Shown here in pieces: positions 5,980 to 7,265 of a DNA stretch of 7,265 nucleotides. The notes beneath the pieces were generated by a model, which did no database searches, was not told the origin of the DNA, and was given only the letters and a program-made list of their open reading frames with translations. The position numbers and the translations under genes were made by a program. This DNA comes from Chromatiales bacterium (GTDB taxonomy: Bacteria; Pseudomonadota; Gammaproteobacteria; Thiohalomonadales; Thiohalomonadaceae), in assembly GCA_029864785.1 (NCBI GenBank), contig JAOTST010000070.1, positions 1 through 7,265 on the forward strand. The letters are read 5' to 3'. Every line of letters begins with the position of its first letter. Within the stretch, counting starts at the first letter, position 1.

Positions 5980-7265
5980 ATGGTAGATCTCAAACAGTTC
6001 CCAATCCTTAGCAAGGTTGACTCGCCCACCGATCTTCGCGACCTTCCCGCCGAAGAGCTGCCCCAACTCGCCGAAGAGTTGCGCGATTTTATGGTGCAGT
6101 CGGTTAGCCAAACCGGAGGACACCTCTCCGCAGGGCTTGGAACCGTCGAACTCACCATCGCACTCCATCGTATATTCAACACCCCAGAAGACCGTCTGGT
6201 CTGGGATGTCGGTCATCAGAGCTATTCGCATAAAATTATCACCGGTCGTCGCGATCAGATGCCAACACTACGCCAAAAAGGGGGCTTGGCCGGTTTCCCG
6301 AAGCGTGACGAGAGCCCCTTTGACACCTTCGGTACGGGTCATTCCAGTACCTCCATCAGCGCTGCTCTAGGAATGGCCATTGCAGCGCAAAATAAAGGTG
6401 AAGATCGCAAGGTCGTGGCCGTCATTGGTGACGGTGCAATGACAGCAGGCATGGCCTTTGAAGCGCTCAATCATGCTGGTGACCTCGACGCCAATCTGTT
6501 GGTGATCCTTAACGATAACGATATGTCGATCTCAGCCAATGTTGGCGGGATGTCCAACTATCTCGCCCGCCTTCTCTCGGGCAAGCTCTACACCACGATG
6601 CGAGAGGGAAGTAAAAAGGTACTTGGAACCATGCCCTCCGTCTGGGAATTGGCTCAACGCGCCGAAGAACATGTAAAAGGGATGGTAATTCCCGGTACCC
6701 TCTTTGAGGAGCTCGGCTTCAACTATATCGGTCCCATAGATGGGCATGATCTACCCACCCTGATGAAGACACTCAAAAATGTCTCCTCCCTCAATGGCCC
6801 CCAGTTTCTCCATGTCGTGACCCAAAAGGGGCGAGGCTATACCCCCGCAGAAGAGAATCCCTGCACCTACCACGGACTGGGGCCCTTCGATATTGAAACG
6901 GGACTAACACCTTCTACATCGACAACCAAAACATATACTCAGATCTTCAGTGACTGGCTCTGTGATACCGCTGCAGTCGATGAGCGTTTAGTCGGCATCA
7001 CCCCTGCCATGCGTGAAGGCTCTGGATTAGTGGAGTTCTCTGAGAAATTTCCCAAGCGCTACTTTGATGTCGGGATTGCCGAGCAACATGCAATCACCCT
7101 CGCCGCCGGTCTAGCCTGTGAGGGACTCAAGCCCGTTGTCGCAATCTACTCCAGCTTTCTGCAACGTGGCTATGACCAGCTAATTCACGATGTGGCCCTG
7201 CAAAATCTCCCCGTTCTATTTGCGATAGACCGTGCCGGTATTGTTGGTCCCGATGGCCCAACCCA
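5980..7265 (+). CDS. dxs: 1-deoxy-D-xylulose-5-phosphate synthase, N-terminal part (3' end off window)
   Basis: Thiamine-diphosphate enzyme joining pyruvate and glyceraldehyde 3-phosphate to DXP, the entry to the MEP isoprenoid pathway and a precursor for thiamine and pyridoxal phosphate. The frame is open to the window edge, giving 428 codons of about 620. Visible are [15 protein letters not shown] with His48; [22 protein letters not shown]; the ThDP/Mg motif [19 protein letters not shown] from Gly150, closing with NDND; and [15 protein letters not shown]. In the second domain are [20 protein letters not shown] with catalytic Glu368, and [14 protein letters not shown] with Arg418 and Asp425 of the substrate site. 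A TAG codon directly precedes the ATG at 5980, so no longer start is possible. The ribosome site is weak. The downstream MEP substrate user IspA is encoded next door. Confidence 0.98.
   Translation, partial: MVDLKQFPILSKVDSPTDLRDLPAEELPQLAEELRDFMVQSVSQTGGHLSAGLGTVELTIALHRIFNTPEDRLVWDVGHQSYSHKIITGRRDQMPTLRQKGGLAGFPKRDESPFDTFGTGHSSTSISAALGMAIAAQNKGEDRKVVAVIGDGAMTAGMAFEALNHAGDLDANLLVILNDNDMSISANVGGMSNYLARLLSGKLYTTMREGSKKVLGTMPSVWELAQRAEEHVKGMVIPGTLFEELGFNYIGPIDGHDLPTLMKTLKNVSSLNGPQFLHVVTQKGRGYTPAEENPCTYHGLGPFDIETGLTPSTSTTKTYTQIFSDWLCDTAAVDERLVGITPAMREGSGLVEFSEKFPKRYFDVGIAEQHAITLAAGLACEGLKPVVAIYSSFLQRGYDQLIHDVALQNLPVLFAIDRAGIVGPDGPT

Noticed and set aside
5950..6747. Open frames on both strands over dxs (5950-6231 and 6532-6747 minus, 6017-6370 plus)
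   Set aside because: The dxs frame from 5980 is continuous with recognisable motifs to the window edge, so these are shadows.
1..7265. A new defence, mobile or accessory system
   Set aside because: Every sizeable frame is a known housekeeping enzyme in a familiar order, and gaps are short; no transposase, integrase, toxin-antitoxin pair or repeat array is visible.

Overview
The window looks like ordinary chromosomal DNA of a gammaproteobacterium with roughly balanced base composition. Two gene neighbourhoods typical of that class lie back to back. One is pcnB-folK-panB-panC-panD, read leftwards. The other is xseB-ispA-dxs, read rightwards. The proteins align well by eye with E. coli homologues as I remember them, and lengths are almost identical where the gene is complete. 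No mobile element, CRISPR array, tRNA, rRNA or phage gene was seen.

Layout. Positions 1-621 (+) hold the C-terminal half of trpB, the tryptophan synthase beta chain; its start lies off the left edge. A near-perfect hairpin at 638-678 follows and can end transcription from both sides, because panD converges on it. Positions 695-4681 (-) are a compact leftward run: pcnB (RNA polyadenylation), folK (folate synthesis), then panB, panC and panD (pantothenate synthesis). pcnB and folK are 6 bases apart, folK and panB overlap by 16, and panB and panC overlap by 8 if panC starts at a TTG. A gap of about 100 bases before panD holds a good extended -10 promoter, so panD may also be transcribed alone. 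Positions 4682-4775 are a divergent control region. Rightwards from there run xseB (exonuclease VII small subunit), ispA (farnesyl diphosphate synthase, ATGA overlap with xseB) and dxs (DXP synthase), which is cut by the right edge.

How the genes fit together. PanB uses 5,10-methylenetetrahydrofolate, and FolK makes a folate precursor, so folK-panB-panC link folate and pantoate supply. PanD supplies the beta-alanine that PanC joins to pantoate. On the other side, Dxs makes the first intermediate of the non-mevalonate isoprenoid pathway and IspA condenses its C5 products to farnesyl diphosphate.

I found no new multi-gene system. The points most worth a second look are small. A six-codon leader cistron with a strong ribosome binding site stops on the pcnB start codon. 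panC appears to start at TTG, xseB at GTG. panD seems to have its own promoter. trpB has no trpA after it, and its sequence looks unlike the usual gammaproteobacterial form.
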